Shown one piece after another: positions 17,532-25,306 of a stretch of 64,000 bases of DNA; within the stretch, counting starts at the first letter, position 1, and each line of letters opens with the position of its first letter. Made by a program: the position numbers and the translations under genes. The notes under the pieces are model-generated. The model was not told the DNA's origin. It saw nothing but the letters and a program-made list of their open reading frames with translations, and did no database searches. Origin of the DNA: Arthrobacter sp. UNC362MFTsu5.1 (GTDB taxonomy: Bacteria > Actinomycetota > Actinomycetes > Actinomycetales > Micrococcaceae); NCBI RefSeq assembly GCF_000685965.1, contig NZ_JMLE01000011.1:62001-126000 (forward strand), written 5' to 3'.

Positions 17532-18059
17532 CTAATGCGCCCGGGGCACCTTGAACCGCGTAAGCCGGGCGTCCTGGCCGTCCAGTTCAGCCCAGGTTTT
17601 TTCCGTTTCCAGCACGGTCAGTCCGCTGGTGGGAAACCGGGTGGCGGCGTCCATGTAAGCGTCGTGGTTGGAATCGCGGGACGCCAGGTGCATGGCAAGG
17701 TCCTGGACGCCGGGCATGTGGGAGATCACCATCAGCGTGGTCACGGTGTCCGGGACATGGTTGATGACCTTCAGCATGCGCAACGCGGAGGCGCCATAGA
17801 GGCCGTCCTCGAGTTTCGGCGTCGGGGCTTGGTCCCCCAGTTCAGCGCACACCCACGTGCACGTCTGCCGGGTCCGGAGCGCGCTGGAGCAGAGGATGAA
17901 ATCGGGAATCACTCCGTGCTTGCGCAGCCATTTGCCGGCCAGCGGAGCTTCACGGTGTCCGCGCTCTTCGAGCGGACGCTCGTGGTCCGGCACGCCTCCG
18001 GGCCAGTCTGCCTTGGAGTGCCGCATGAGGATCAAACGCCTGATGTGATGCTCGCTCAT
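17532..18059 (-). CDS. SixA-like histidine phosphatase
   Basis: This 175-residue protein of the histidine phosphatase superfamily has the catalytic RHS motif at the start (LILMRHSKADW, the RHG-type signature) and a second conserved His in VISHMPGV. Short family members like E. coli SixA remove phosphate from phosphohistidine in phosphotransfer proteins. A role on small phosphorylated metabolites is equally possible. A -10-like TAGGAT (18066-18071) lies 6 nt before ATG 18059 on the reverse strand, suggesting a leaderless transcript. Confidence 0.87.
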   Translation of the reverse strand: MSEHHIRRLILMRHSKADWPGGVPDHERPLEERGHREAPLAGKWLRKHGVIPDFILCSSALRTRQTCTWVCAELGDQAPTPKLEDGLYGASALRMLKVINHVPDTVTTLMVISHMPGVQDLAMHLASRDSNHDAYMDAATRFPTSGLTVLETEKTWAELDGQDARLTRFKVPRAH

Positions 18060-18074
18060 GCATCAATCCTAGTG

Positions 18075-18106
18075 CGGCGGCCCTGCCCCGCAGGGCACGG
18101 CCGCCC
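18075..18106 (-). terminator. Possible hairpin after the dodecin gene
   Basis: Arms GGCGGCC (18076-18082) and GGCCGCC (18099-18105) enclose a second small stem CCTG/CAGG. The hairpin lies between dodecin and the phosphatase gene and has no T-tract. Confidence 0.35.
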
Positions 18107-18116
18107 TGCACAGGGT

Positions 18117-18320
18117 CTAGTCGTCCAGGACGAAGGTCACTTCCAGCACGACGTGCCAGGCGACGACGGCGCCGTCAGCGATTTCGACTTTCTGCTCCTT
18201 GACCCACGCCCCCGTGACACCCCGAAGTGTCTTGTTGGCGCGTTCGATGCCCTCCTTGATGGCGGCATCAAACGACGTCTTGGAATTTGCGCTCAGGGTG
18301 GTAATGCGTGCTACAGACAT
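18117..18320 (-). CDS. Dodecin, flavin-storage protein
   Basis: This 67-residue protein matches the dodecin family over its whole length. It has the beta-alpha-beta-beta pattern with SVARITTLSANSKTSFDAA at the start, the helix IKEGIERANKTLRGV and the flavin-contacting strand segment AWHVVLEVTFVLDD. Dodecins form hollow dodecamers that bind FMN, riboflavin or CoA and act as flavin buffers. A strong AGGAGGAA precedes ATG 18320. It is probably a single-gene unit. Confidence 0.94.
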   Translation of the reverse strand: MSVARITTLSANSKTSFDAAIKEGIERANKTLRGVTGAWVKEQKVEIADGAVVAWHVVLEVTFVLDD

Positions 18321-18546
18321 AGTTCCTCCTGATAGTCGGATAAACGATCAGAGCCTACGCCGCCGGACCCCAGGCCAACAGGGCCATTGGGCCATATGAA
18401 CTAAGCCGCGGAGGCACATACACAGAGGTCCGAACGCGCAAAGAGCCGTCCAGCCAAGTGAGGGCGCTGCGGCGTAGCGGCACATCCCGAAAGCGCCGTT
18501 GTTGCGTGAGGAACGAGCGCAGGCGCCGAGGGATCGTGCCGCGAAA
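18321..18546. other. Intergenic region with no supported gene
   Basis: This region between dodecin and the winged-helix gene holds one 71-codon reverse frame (18355-18570) rich in Arg. It has no ribosome binding site or recognisable fold, so I treat the region as noncoding. Confidence 0.5.
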
Positions 18547-18589
18547 GCGAAAGCGCCCGTCCCCAGTCAAGGGAACGGACGCTTTGCGC
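18547..18589 (-). terminator. Terminator hairpin of the winged-helix regulator
   Basis: An imperfect GC-rich stem pairs 18547-18564 with 18571-18589 around a 6-nt AGTCAA loop, 12 bp after the stop codon of the regulator on the reverse strand. A CTTTCGCTTTCG tail follows, with only short T runs. Confidence 0.6.
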
Positions 18590-18600
18590 AGGATTGAAGA

Positions 18601-19473
18601 CTAGATGGAGTATTCCGGAGCGGCCCAGACAACAACTTCAGGGTGCTCGTAGAACCGGTAGCCCTGGCCGCGGACGGTGCGCACGGTGTTGGCGAGGCGG
18701 CCCAGCTTGGAGCGGAGGCGGCGGATGTGGACGTCGATGGTCCGCTCGTTGGGAACCTCTTCGGCGTTGCGCCACAGGCCCTCGAGGAGTTCGTCGCGGC
18801 CCACGGTGCGGGTGCCGTTCTCCACGAGGTAGTTGAGGAGCTCGAACTCCTTGAACGTGAGGTTCAGGGATTCGCCGTCGAGGTGGACCTCGCGGCGGGC
18901 CAGGTCGATGAGGACGCCGGACGGACGGGGATCCTGCGGCTGCGGCAGCCGGGTGGTCTCGGTGCGCTGGCGGGAGTTGACGGTGGGGTCACCGAAGGTG
19001 GACCGAACGACGTCGAGCGCGGAACCCGGGGCGCTGGCAGGGGCAACCGCCACCGCGGCGTAGCTCTCCGCGCCGGAGACGAGGGACTGGGCGTAGGCGC
19101 GGATTTCCTGGGCAAGCTTGGCAATTGAGGTGCCGGCTGCTGCGGCGGTTTCCTCATCGATTCCCATGTAGAGCACAAATCCACGGGCAACATTTTCGTT
19201 GGCGACGGGGCGGACGGCGCTGCCGTTGGCCGGGGCGATCACCGGGGTGGGCGCCGTCTGGGGAGCGGACTCGGCGGCGGGAACAGCGCGGAGCTGGCCG
19301 TACGAGTTCGGGTTGTAGCCCTGCGGCGCATAGCCGGGGGCCGGGAAGCTGTTGCCGGGGGCTGCCGGGGCGAACGCCGGACGGGCACCGAAGCCCTGGC
19401 GGAGGCCGGAAGGCTGGCCGCCCTTGTTGGCGTTTCGGACGGAGATGTGGACGTATCCAGATGCAACTGACAT
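18601..19473 (-). CDS. Orphan OmpR/PhoB-type winged-helix regulator without receiver domain
   Basis: This 290-residue protein ends in a clear OmpR/PhoB DNA-binding domain (about 190-280), including LTFKEFELLNYLVENGTRTV, the NERTIDVHIRRLRSKLG recognition helix region and the VRGQGYRF wing. The N-terminal 180 residues are not a receiver domain. They have a Gly/Pro/Asn-rich segment and a small fold around VARGFVLYMGIDEETAAAAG. There is no phosphoacceptor aspartate pattern and no adjacent kinase, so control must be by another route. ATG 19473 has GAGG 10 nt upstream. The long AT-rich leader with three GTAACAATG-like repeats may be an autoregulatory region. Confidence 0.88.
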   Translation of the reverse strand: MSVASGYVHISVRNANKGGQPSGLRQGFGARPAFAPAAPGNSFPAPGYAPQGYNPNSYGQLRAVPAAESAPQTAPTPVIAPANGSAVRPVANENVARGFVLYMGIDEETAAAAGTSIAKLAQEIRAYAQSLVSGAESYAAVAVAPASAPGSALDVVRSTFGDPTVNSRQRTETTRLPQPQDPRPSGVLIDLARREVHLDGESLNLTFKEFELLNYLVENGTRTVGRDELLEGLWRNAEEVPNERTIDVHIRRLRSKLGRLANTVRTVRGQGYRFYEHPEVVVWAAPEYSI

Positions 19474-20003
19474 GGAATGCTTACCTCAATGTGAATGGCC
19501 GTCATCGCGGCTCGAATGCTGGCTTTCCCCGCAATGAGATCTGGGGAGGGGCGCCCGACGCTGGGCTAGGGGCGAATGCCTAAAAACTTCTCGGGGTGGG
19601 AAAGTTAGGCGTGCATTCGACAACAGCGCATGTCTTCGCCAGCGGGTGGGCTGGTCCAGGATTCTGCGGCTGCAGGTGCTGTTGAGTTCTTGTTCACAAT
19701 TGAAGTGTGCAACGTAACAATGAAAACTTGCAAGTAACAATGGACGGAATCGTCCGCATCGTGAGACAAAAGCCCACATTGTGGCCCAAATCACGATTCT
19801 GAAATGCCAATAAAATAACAGATGTTTTTCAGAACGATCGATCAGAATTCCCGAAATTCCGAATTTTCTTCTTCAAAACGAACCTTTTCGGCACAAAAAT
19901 TCAGCCCGTACCGTATTGCTGAAATACCAACGCTCCCTTGTGGCACATGTCCAGCCCCTGGCCGGGCCCAGCAGAAAAATTCCTGCCCGCGCAGCATGCC
20001 AGG
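19474..20003. other. AT-rich intergenic region, 530 bp
   Basis: This stretch has no supported gene. From about 19680 to 19920 the GC content falls to roughly 40-45 % by eye, far below the flanks. It holds the direct repeats at 19692-19742. Nearer the gene an imperfect dyad pairs 19573-19589 with 19602-19619 (CGAATGC...GCATTCG). The layout suggests a long leader or control region for the winged-helix gene. A forward frame at 19822-20157 has no coding character. Confidence 0.6.
19692..19742 (-). promoter_or_regulatory. Three direct repeats, possible winged-helix operator
   Basis: GTTCACAAT (19692-19700), GTAACAATG (19714-19722) and GTAACAATG (19734-19742) repeat with 22- and 20-bp steps, two helical turns each. 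Direct repeats at multiples of one turn are typical of OmpR/PhoB proteins. They lie upstream of the orphan regulator gene. Which protein binds is unknown. Confidence 0.45.
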
Positions 20004-20843
20004 TCAGTTTGACTGCCCGGCGAGCGTCGCGGCCACCAGCTGGACGGACTCCGCCGGGAAGCTGTCACCATCCTTTGCGGCAACTATCCTTACCATGGCG
20101 CCGGACACGATATCGGCCACGGTCAGTGTGCTGGCGGACGTCCCGCCAGCCTGTTGACGCCGTTGTTGCTGATTGCTCACAGCCACGTCCGAATCCAGTG
20201 AATAGGTGCGGCTGAACCCGTCGGTGCTCTTGACAGTCACGGCGCCGGAACTGATCTCCGTGACCGTCCCCTGCTGTTCAACTTTGGTGACGTAGGCGCC
20301 GTCCTGGAGGATGACGTACTCGGAGTGGACGGCGGCAGATACTCCGCTGCCCATTCCACCGAGGCCTTCCGGGGCGAAGTTTCCGGGGCCGCCGCCCTGG
20401 GCCGGCATCCCGCCGTCGGCAAACCCGCCCTGCGCCCCGCCACGGGCGCCCGGCAGCGTTTCCTGCAATGCGCCGGCGTCGGCCGTGCCGTCGGCGGCGT
20501 CGGCCGACGCGGAACTGGTCGTCAAGGCATAGATTCCGACGCCGGCCCCGCCCGCAAGGACAGCCGCCGCTCCGGCCACCACCACCCCGCGCTTCATGGT
20601 CCACGGTTTCGAAGTGCCGTCCGGGGCAGCCCAGCCGCCGGGCTGTCTGGGCGAGCCCCATCCGGCCGCCGGCGGGAAACCGGAGCCAGCGGCCGACGAC
20701 GGCGTTCCCCACCCACCGCCCTGCCCGCCACCCGCGGGGCTGCTGGCAAGGCCGCGCACAGCGCCGGCATCCTGAAGCGGCTTGCCTTCCGTTGTCCCGT
20801 CGGCATCGCTCTCCGGTACAAGCGTGGGGTGGTTGTTGTTCAT
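20004..20843 (-). CDS. Single-pass membrane protein with Gly-rich linkers
   Basis: I chose ATG 20843 (279 residues) because AGGAG precedes it by 8 nt; the open frame extends upstream through the divergent promoter. The first roughly 85 residues are a cytoplasmic Gly/Pro/Ala-rich segment. One membrane helix follows (GVVVAGAAAVLAGGAGVGIYAL), then an outer region rich in Gly and Ala. A beta-rich C-terminal domain (TKVEQQGTVTEISSGAVTVKSTDG) looks like DUF5666-type small barrels. It is divergent from a two-component system and may be its target. Function unknown. Confidence 0.78.
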   Translation of the reverse strand: MNNNHPTLVPESDADGTTEGKPLQDAGAVRGLASSPAGGGQGGGWGTPSSAAGSGFPPAAGWGSPRQPGGWAAPDGTSKPWTMKRGVVVAGAAAVLAGGAGVGIYALTTSSASADAADGTADAGALQETLPGARGGAQGGFADGGMPAQGGGPGNFAPEGLGGMGSGVSAAVHSEYVILQDGAYVTKVEQQGTVTEISSGAVTVKSTDGFSRTYSLDSDVAVSNQQQRRQQAGGTSASTLTVADIVSGAMVRIVAAKDGDSFPAESVQLVAATLAGQSN

Positions 20844-21091
20844 GGCGTTCTCCTGGTGCAGGGGGCTTGGTCCACTCCAGACTCCGAAGGGTTCCTGTGC
20901 GGGGCCTGTGCGGGACAAGAGGTCAAGCTGTGACCTTTCCAAGGCCCCTTTCCGCCTCGCGAAGGCGGCCGATCCGCACCGGTCGGCCAAACAAGGACCC
21001 GTCCGCGCGTTCAGCTCGCTAGGCTGGGATTCACAGCTGGCGCACAGGATCCCCATAGCGCCGGCTCAACCGCAGATCGGAGAGTTGTCCC
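20844..21091. promoter_or_regulatory. Divergent control region with two dyads
   Basis: This 248-bp region lies between the membrane-protein gene and the response regulator gene. It contains AGGTCA-5-TGACCT (20920-20936) and the hairpin CCGCCT-5-AGGCGG (20952-20968). Either may be an operator or leader element for the divergent pair; no clear -10/-35 could be assigned. Confidence 0.4.
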
Positions 21092-21832
21092 ATGGCCACT
21101 TCGCACTCCATGACTAACAACCTTCCCCAGCTCACCCACCCGGACGGCTCCCCCATCCGGGCTTTGGTGGTGGACGACGAACCCAGCCTCTCCGAGCTTA
21201 TGAGCATGGGCCTGCGGATGGCAGGCTGGTCCGTAGCCGTCGCGGGAGACGGTCCCGAAGCCGTGAAGCTGGCCAAGGAGTTCCGCCCGGATGTCCTGGT
21301 GCTGGACGTGATGCTCCCGGGGTTCGACGGCGTCGAGCTGCTCACCAGGATCCGAGCCTTCGCGCCTGAGGTGCCTGCGCTCTTCCTGACGGCGAAGGAT
21401 GCCGTCCAGGACCGCATCCTCGGCCTGGCCGCCGGCGGCGACGATTACGTCACCAAGCCCTTCAGCATGGAGGAGGTGCTCCTTCGCCTGCACCGGCTGG
21501 TCCAGCGCTCCGGGGTGGCCGCCATGGACACCGCCGAACTGGTGGTGGGCGACCTCGTCCTCAACATCGACACTCGTGAAGTGACCCGCGCCGGCGAGGA
21601 ACTGCAGCTGACGGCCACGCAGTTTGAACTCCTCCGTTACCTCATGGAAAACCCCAAGCGCGTGGTCAGCAAGGCCCAGATCCTGGACCGTGTGTGGGAC
21701 TACGACTTTGGCGGCCAGGCCAATATCGTGGAGCTCTATATTTCCTACCTGCGCAAGAAGGTGGATGCCACGCACCCGCCCATGATCCACACCGTCCGCG
21801 GCGCAGGCTACGTCATCAAACCGGCGGACTGA
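21092..21832 (+). CDS. OmpR-family response regulator
   Basis: This 246-residue protein has an N-terminal receiver domain with acidic pocket VVDDEP, phosphoacceptor Asp72 (VLVLDVMLPG) and the conserved Lys in DDYVTKPF. It is followed by an OmpR/PhoB winged helix (about 145-244; LTATQFELLRYL, VELYISYLRKKVD, TVRGAGYVI). It resembles TcrX/PrrA-type actinobacterial regulators. The histidine kinase gene starts at GTG 21834, right after this stop, so the two form a cognate pair. An 11-bp tandem repeat upstream of the 24693 gene is a possible binding site. Confidence 0.94.
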   Translation: MATSHSMTNNLPQLTHPDGSPIRALVVDDEPSLSELMSMGLRMAGWSVAVAGDGPEAVKLAKEFRPDVLVLDVMLPGFDGVELLTRIRAFAPEVPALFLTAKDAVQDRILGLAAGGDDYVTKPFSMEEVLLRLHRLVQRSGVAAMDTAELVVGDLVLNIDTREVTRAGEELQLTATQFELLRYLMENPKRVVSKAQILDRVWDYDFGGQANIVELYISYLRKKVDATHPPMIHTVRGAGYVIKPAD

Positions 21833-21833
21833 A

Positions 21834-23366
21834 GTGCCCACGCTTTCCGGCGAGATCCGCAAGGACCGCCGCCGCTGGCTCGATCCGTCCACGTGGCACC
21901 TCCGCACCCGGCTGGTGCTCGTGGCCATGGCGTTGCTGGTGGCCATCTGCGGCGCCATTGGCCTGTTCAGCTACGCGTCCATGGATTCCTTCCTGACCAA
22001 GCAGCTCGACGATCGCTTAAGCCAGGCCTCAAGGCTCTCCAACGAAGCGGGCAGGCCACGGCTCGGCAACCCGGCCGGCAGGCCCGACCCGCTGGAGGGC
22101 AAGGGCCAAGGAATCGGAACCCTCATTGCCCGGATCGACAACGGAAATGTCAGCACCGCCGGGTTCCTGGCCAACGACGCCACGACCGCATCGCTCTCGG
22201 CCGAGGACGACCAGGTCCTATTGGCCCTCCGGCACGACGCAAGCCCGGTTGACCGGACACTGTCCACCGGCTCCTACCGCCTGGTTGCCGTGGAAGCGCA
22301 GTACGGGGACGTGATCGTCACCGGGCTCCCCCTCGATGAAAAGCAAAACACGCTCAACTCTCTGGTGTGGACCATGGTGATCGTGTCGATGGGAGGGCTG
22401 GTCCTGATCGGCCTGGCCGGAACGGTCCTCATCCGCCGCACCATGAAACCGCTCGAGCAGCTGTCTGAGGTGGCCACGCAGGTTTCGAACATGCCGCTCG
22501 ACGCCGGCGAAGTGGCACTGGCGGTCCGGGTACCGCCGTCGAACGCGCACCCCGGAACTGAAGTGGGCAGCGTGGGCCACGCCCTCAACCTCATGCTGGA
22601 CAACGTGTCCAAGGCACTCGAGGCCCGGCAGCAGAGTGAGACGAAGGTGCGCCAGTTCGTGGCGGACGCTTCGCACGAGCTGCGCACGCCGCTCACTGCC
22701 ATCCGCGGCTACACAGAACTGATGCGGATGACCGAGGACTTCACGCCTGACGGCAAGAAATCCCTCGCCAGGGTACAGAGCCAGTCGGAACGGATGACCA
22801 CCCTGGTGGAGGATCTCCTGCTGCTGGCCCGGTTGGACGAAGGCCAGCCGCTCAAGATCAGCGATGTGGACCTGACGCAACTGGTGGTGGAAACCGTCAG
22901 CGACGAGAAGGTCATGGCGCCGGACCGCGTCTGGCAGCTTGAACTGCCGGACGAGCCCGTTGTGATCCGCGGCGACGCCAAGCAGCTGCACCAGGTGCTG
23001 GCCAATCTCCTCTCCAATGCCCGCAAGCACACGGACCCCGGAACCACCGTGGTCACCGGCGTGATGCGGTCCGCCGACGGCAGTGCCGTGGTGACCGTGA
23101 CGGACAACGGTGCGGGGATACCGCCGGAGTTCGTCGACCGGGTCTTTGCCCGCTTTGCCAGGGCGGACGCCGCCCGCACCAGTCCGGCCCGCTCCGCTTC
23201 AGGTGCGGCCGCCGGCGGCGCAGCCGCGTCCGAAGGAACCAGCGGACTGGGCCTGTCGATCGTGCAGTCCATCGTGGAAGCGCACGGCGGAACCGTCGAG
23301 GTAAATTCCCGCCCGGGCCGCACCGAGTTCGCCCTCCGCCTGCCCTGCGAGCCGCCGGCAGCCTAA
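21834..23366 (+). CDS. Sensor histidine kinase
   Basis: This 510-residue membrane kinase has two membrane helices (about 27-48 and 178-200) that enclose a sensor domain of about 130 residues. A HAMP linker follows, then the HisKA box FVADASHELRTPLTAIRGY with His281 and an HATPase domain with N box NLLSNARKHTD, DNGAGIPPE and GLGLSIVQSIVEAHGG. A Ser/Ala/Gly-rich insertion precedes the last glycine box. It starts one base after the response regulator stop, with which it forms a two-component system. The signal is unknown. Confidence 0.94.
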   Translation: MPTLSGEIRKDRRRWLDPSTWHLRTRLVLVAMALLVAICGAIGLFSYASMDSFLTKQLDDRLSQASRLSNEAGRPRLGNPAGRPDPLEGKGQGIGTLIARIDNGNVSTAGFLANDATTASLSAEDDQVLLALRHDASPVDRTLSTGSYRLVAVEAQYGDVIVTGLPLDEKQNTLNSLVWTMVIVSMGGLVLIGLAGTVLIRRTMKPLEQLSEVATQVSNMPLDAGEVALAVRVPPSNAHPGTEVGSVGHALNLMLDNVSKALEARQQSETKVRQFVADASHELRTPLTAIRGYTELMRMTEDFTPDGKKSLARVQSQSERMTTLVEDLLLLARLDEGQPLKISDVDLTQLVVETVSDEKVMAPDRVWQLELPDEPVVIRGDAKQLHQVLANLLSNARKHTDPGTTVVTGVMRSADGSAVVTVTDNGAGIPPEFVDRVFARFARADAARTSPARSASGAAAGGAAASEGTSGLGLSIVQSIVEAHGGTVEVNSRPGRTEFALRLPCEPPAA

Positions 23367-23432
23367 CTCCGGTTCCGGAGCGGCGAGCCAGCCGTTCCGG
23401 CGCAAGTCAACGCGCCGCCGTCGTGATCCTCG

Positions 23433-23461
23433 TTACCGAAATGTGACTTAAGCGCGATACT
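23433..23461 (+). promoter_or_regulatory. Putative promoter of the riboswitch-controlled lytic gene
   Basis: TTACCG (23433-23438), a 17-bp spacer and GATACT (23456-23461) would start transcription near 23468, just before the riboswitch. Confidence 0.45.
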
Positions 23462-23477
23462 CCTGTACCGTTTTTAG

Positions 23478-23673
23478 AGTGCGGCCACCGTTCTAGCCGC
23501 ATATCCGGATGGACGCCAAACTCTGCCGCTACCCGGATTTCCTCATGATTAGGCAGAGGCGGGGGACCCAGGTCTCCGGGCATCTTGCACAGCCGCCCTC
23601 GGGGTGAAGCCGACACGTGAAGTTCCGTGCGGCCGGATGACCTCATCCGAACCCGACAGCTAACTCCGCCGGC
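23478..23673 (+). promoter_or_regulatory. ydaO-type (c-di-AMP) riboswitch
   Basis: The leader has the class hallmarks. The helix CTCTGCC (23521-23527) pairs with GGCAGAG (23552-23558) and is followed by the invariant GGGGGACCCA (23561-23570). GGGGTGAAGCCG follows at 23601-23612, and CCGAACCCGACAGC at 23647-23660. Actinobacterial copies commonly precede cell-wall hydrolase genes such as rpfA and NlpC/P60 genes, where c-di-AMP lowers expression. Here it ends 15 bp before a lytic gene with GAGAGG as ribosome site. No obvious T-tract terminator is seen, so control may be by other means. Confidence 0.93.
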
Positions 23674-23687
23674 ATCGAGAGGCAACC

Positions 23688-24473
23688 ATGACTAAATCCA
23701 CGCTAGAAGTACGTCCGGAGCGCGCTTCCGACGAGTCCACGACGCCTGCGGAACGTTCGCGCCACCGCGCCGAGCCAGCCACCACCGCATCCCCATTGGC
23801 CCGGCTTGCTGCCGGACTGCAGGGTTCCGGCCGCCGCGCCGCTGTAGTAGCCACGGCCTGCGCCGTCCTGATCGGAGTCGGCGCCGCCGGCCAGGCTTCA
23901 GAACCTGCAGCCCCGGCTACGTCTGCAACCGGCGAAGCCAGCGCCGCAACCGCAAACGCCGAGTCGAAGCTCGCGTTCGAAAAAATCCTGGTATCCGCCA
24001 TGCCCGCCCCGGCGTCCGTCAGCCTGGCAGCTCAGTCGTCCGACGTGCAGCCGGCACCGGAGGAGAAGTCCGCACCGGAAGCACCGGCACCCGCGCCTGC
24101 ACCTGCACCCGCACCTGCTGCGGCCCCGGCACCGGCTCCTGCCCCGGCACCGCCAGTAGCCGTGGACGACCCCGCAGCTGCCCAGGCGTATGCCGCCTCG
24201 CAGCTCGGTACCTACGGCTGGGCGGCCGACCAGATGCAGTGCCTGACCACCCTGTGGACCAAGGAATCCGACTGGAAGACCACAGCCACGAACGCCAGCA
24301 GTGGCGCGTACGGCATTGTCCAGTCCCTGCCGGCCGAGAAGATGGCCAGCGCCGGATCCGACTACCTGACCAACTTCCGTACCCAGATCAATTGGGGCTT
24401 GAACTACGTGAAGGAACGGTACGGTTCCCCCTGTGGCGCCCTGAACTTCCACTACGCAAACAACTGGTACTAA
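23688..24473 (+). CDS. Secreted lytic transglycosylase-like cell-wall protein
   Basis: This 261-residue protein has a basic N-terminus, a membrane or signal segment (RRAAVVATACAVLIGVGAAG) and a linker of alternating Ala-Pro (about 125-160). The C-terminal catalytic domain (about 165-261) carries CLTTLWTKESDW, with the Glu of a transglycosylase (SLT/Rpf-like) fold, YGIVQSLP, and INWGLNYVKERYGSPCGA. Such proteins cut peptidoglycan for growth or resuscitation. The c-di-AMP riboswitch upstream fits this role, because c-di-AMP signals envelope and osmotic state. It is not a full Rpf (no LysM or G5 domain). Confidence 0.88.
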   Translation: MTKSTLEVRPERASDESTTPAERSRHRAEPATTASPLARLAAGLQGSGRRAAVVATACAVLIGVGAAGQASEPAAPATSATGEASAATANAESKLAFEKILVSAMPAPASVSLAAQSSDVQPAPEEKSAPEAPAPAPAPAPAPAAAPAPAPAPAPPVAVDDPAAAQAYAASQLGTYGWAADQMQCLTTLWTKESDWKTTATNASSGAYGIVQSLPAEKMASAGSDYLTNFRTQINWGLNYVKERYGSPCGALNFHYANNWY

Positions 24474-24506
24474 GCCGGCGCACCCTCGCCGGACTTGGTC
24501 CGCATG

Positions 24507-24552
24507 AGCCGAAGGCCCCGAATCCACGTGATTCGGGGCCTTCGGCTTTTTA
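24507..24552 (+). terminator. Rho-independent terminator of the lytic gene
   Basis: A perfect 17-bp stem (24508-24524 with 24530-24546), GCCGAAGGCC at the base, is followed by TTTTTAT. It is 34 bp after the stop codon. Confidence 0.92.
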
Positions 24553-24582
24553 TCGGGATCCGGATCCCCCCGTTCCCGGGGC

Positions 24583-24604
24583 CACAAGGTTTTCACAAGG
24601 TTGT
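24583..24604 (+). promoter_or_regulatory. Tandem 11-bp direct repeat upstream of a secreted protein gene
   Basis: CACAAGGTTTT (24583-24593) is followed directly by CACAAGGTTGT (24594-24604). The 11-bp step is the pattern bound by OmpR/PhoB dimers. It is about 90 bp before the 24693 gene. The response regulator at 21092 is a candidate binder, by inference. Confidence 0.5.
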
Positions 24605-24692
24605 GGAGTGACTCTGGGTCGCCGCCGCTTTCCATCGTCTTCCAAGCGGCGGCCGGCCCCCGGGCCGTCGTCAAGATGCAGGGAGCACAACA

Positions 24693-25157
24693 ATGAAAAA
24701 ATGGTTAGTTCCGACGGCCGTCCTGGCCTCAATCTTCGCGGCTGCCAGTCCGGCCGTTGCAGCCCCTTCCGGCCCGCCGATCACTGTGGACGGACCCGCT
24801 TCATTCATGAACTGTGGTTTTCTCGTCACCGGTGAAGTCACCGGTAAGGCCAAAAACATCACGACTCCCTCAGGGGACATCATCAGCACTTCTCCCGGGC
24901 TGAAGATCACCCTGACGGGGCCAAACGGAAAGCCCCTGAAATTGGTCATCACCGGAGTCCTCTTCTTTTCGTTCCCCAGCGAGAATGTGGTCGAAGTGAG
25001 AGCGACCGGCAATAACCTCCTCCAACTCCCCTCCCCTGACGGGCTCGTCCTCACGCGGGGGAATGTCAACTTCTCCGTGGACTCCGACGGCAACGAATTG
25101 CGGAGATTCTCCGGGGCCGGCACGGCAACGAACATCTGCTCGCTGTTGGGGCCCTGA
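24693..25157 (+). CDS. Secreted protein of unknown function
   Basis: This 154-residue protein starts with a Sec signal peptide (MKKWLVPTAVLASIFAAAS, cleavage after AVA). The mature part is beta-rich and has two cysteines (NCGF, NICSLLGP) that may form a disulfide. Small polar and Gly-rich strands (GEVTGKAKNITTPSGD) are compatible with a beta-sandwich. It has its own promoter region with a tandem 11-bp repeat and a hairpin after the stop. I do not recognise a family. Confidence 0.75.
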   Translation: MKKWLVPTAVLASIFAAASPAVAAPSGPPITVDGPASFMNCGFLVTGEVTGKAKNITTPSGDIISTSPGLKITLTGPNGKPLKLVITGVLFFSFPSENVVEVRATGNNLLQLPSPDGLVLTRGNVNFSVDSDGNELRRFSGAGTATNICSLLGP

Positions 25158-25169
25158 CGCACCATCCGC

Positions 25170-25211
25170 GGCGGCGGTGCGTCCACCAATGACGGTGGGC
25201 GCACCGCCGCC
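25170..25211 (+). terminator. Hairpin after the secreted-protein gene
   Basis: An 18-bp stem with one G-U pair joins 25170-25187 and 25194-25211 around a 6-nt loop. There is no T-tract, so termination efficiency is uncertain. Confidence 0.55.
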
Positions 25212-25306
25212 GTCTCCTTGCCCGTTTCCAGACCACGGCAAGATCCCACAGGAGCTACACAGCTGTGGCCTAAATCCTTCATATCCGCCGGTCGCATAGT
25301 GGAACC

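Noticed and set aside
18355..18570. 71-codon reverse frame between dodecin and the winged-helix gene
   Set aside because: No ribosome site, Arg-rich random composition, and overlap with the terminator hairpin.
19822..20157. 111-codon forward frame in the AT-rich leader
   Set aside because: Composition and codon use do not look coding, and it overlaps the end of the reverse-strand gene.
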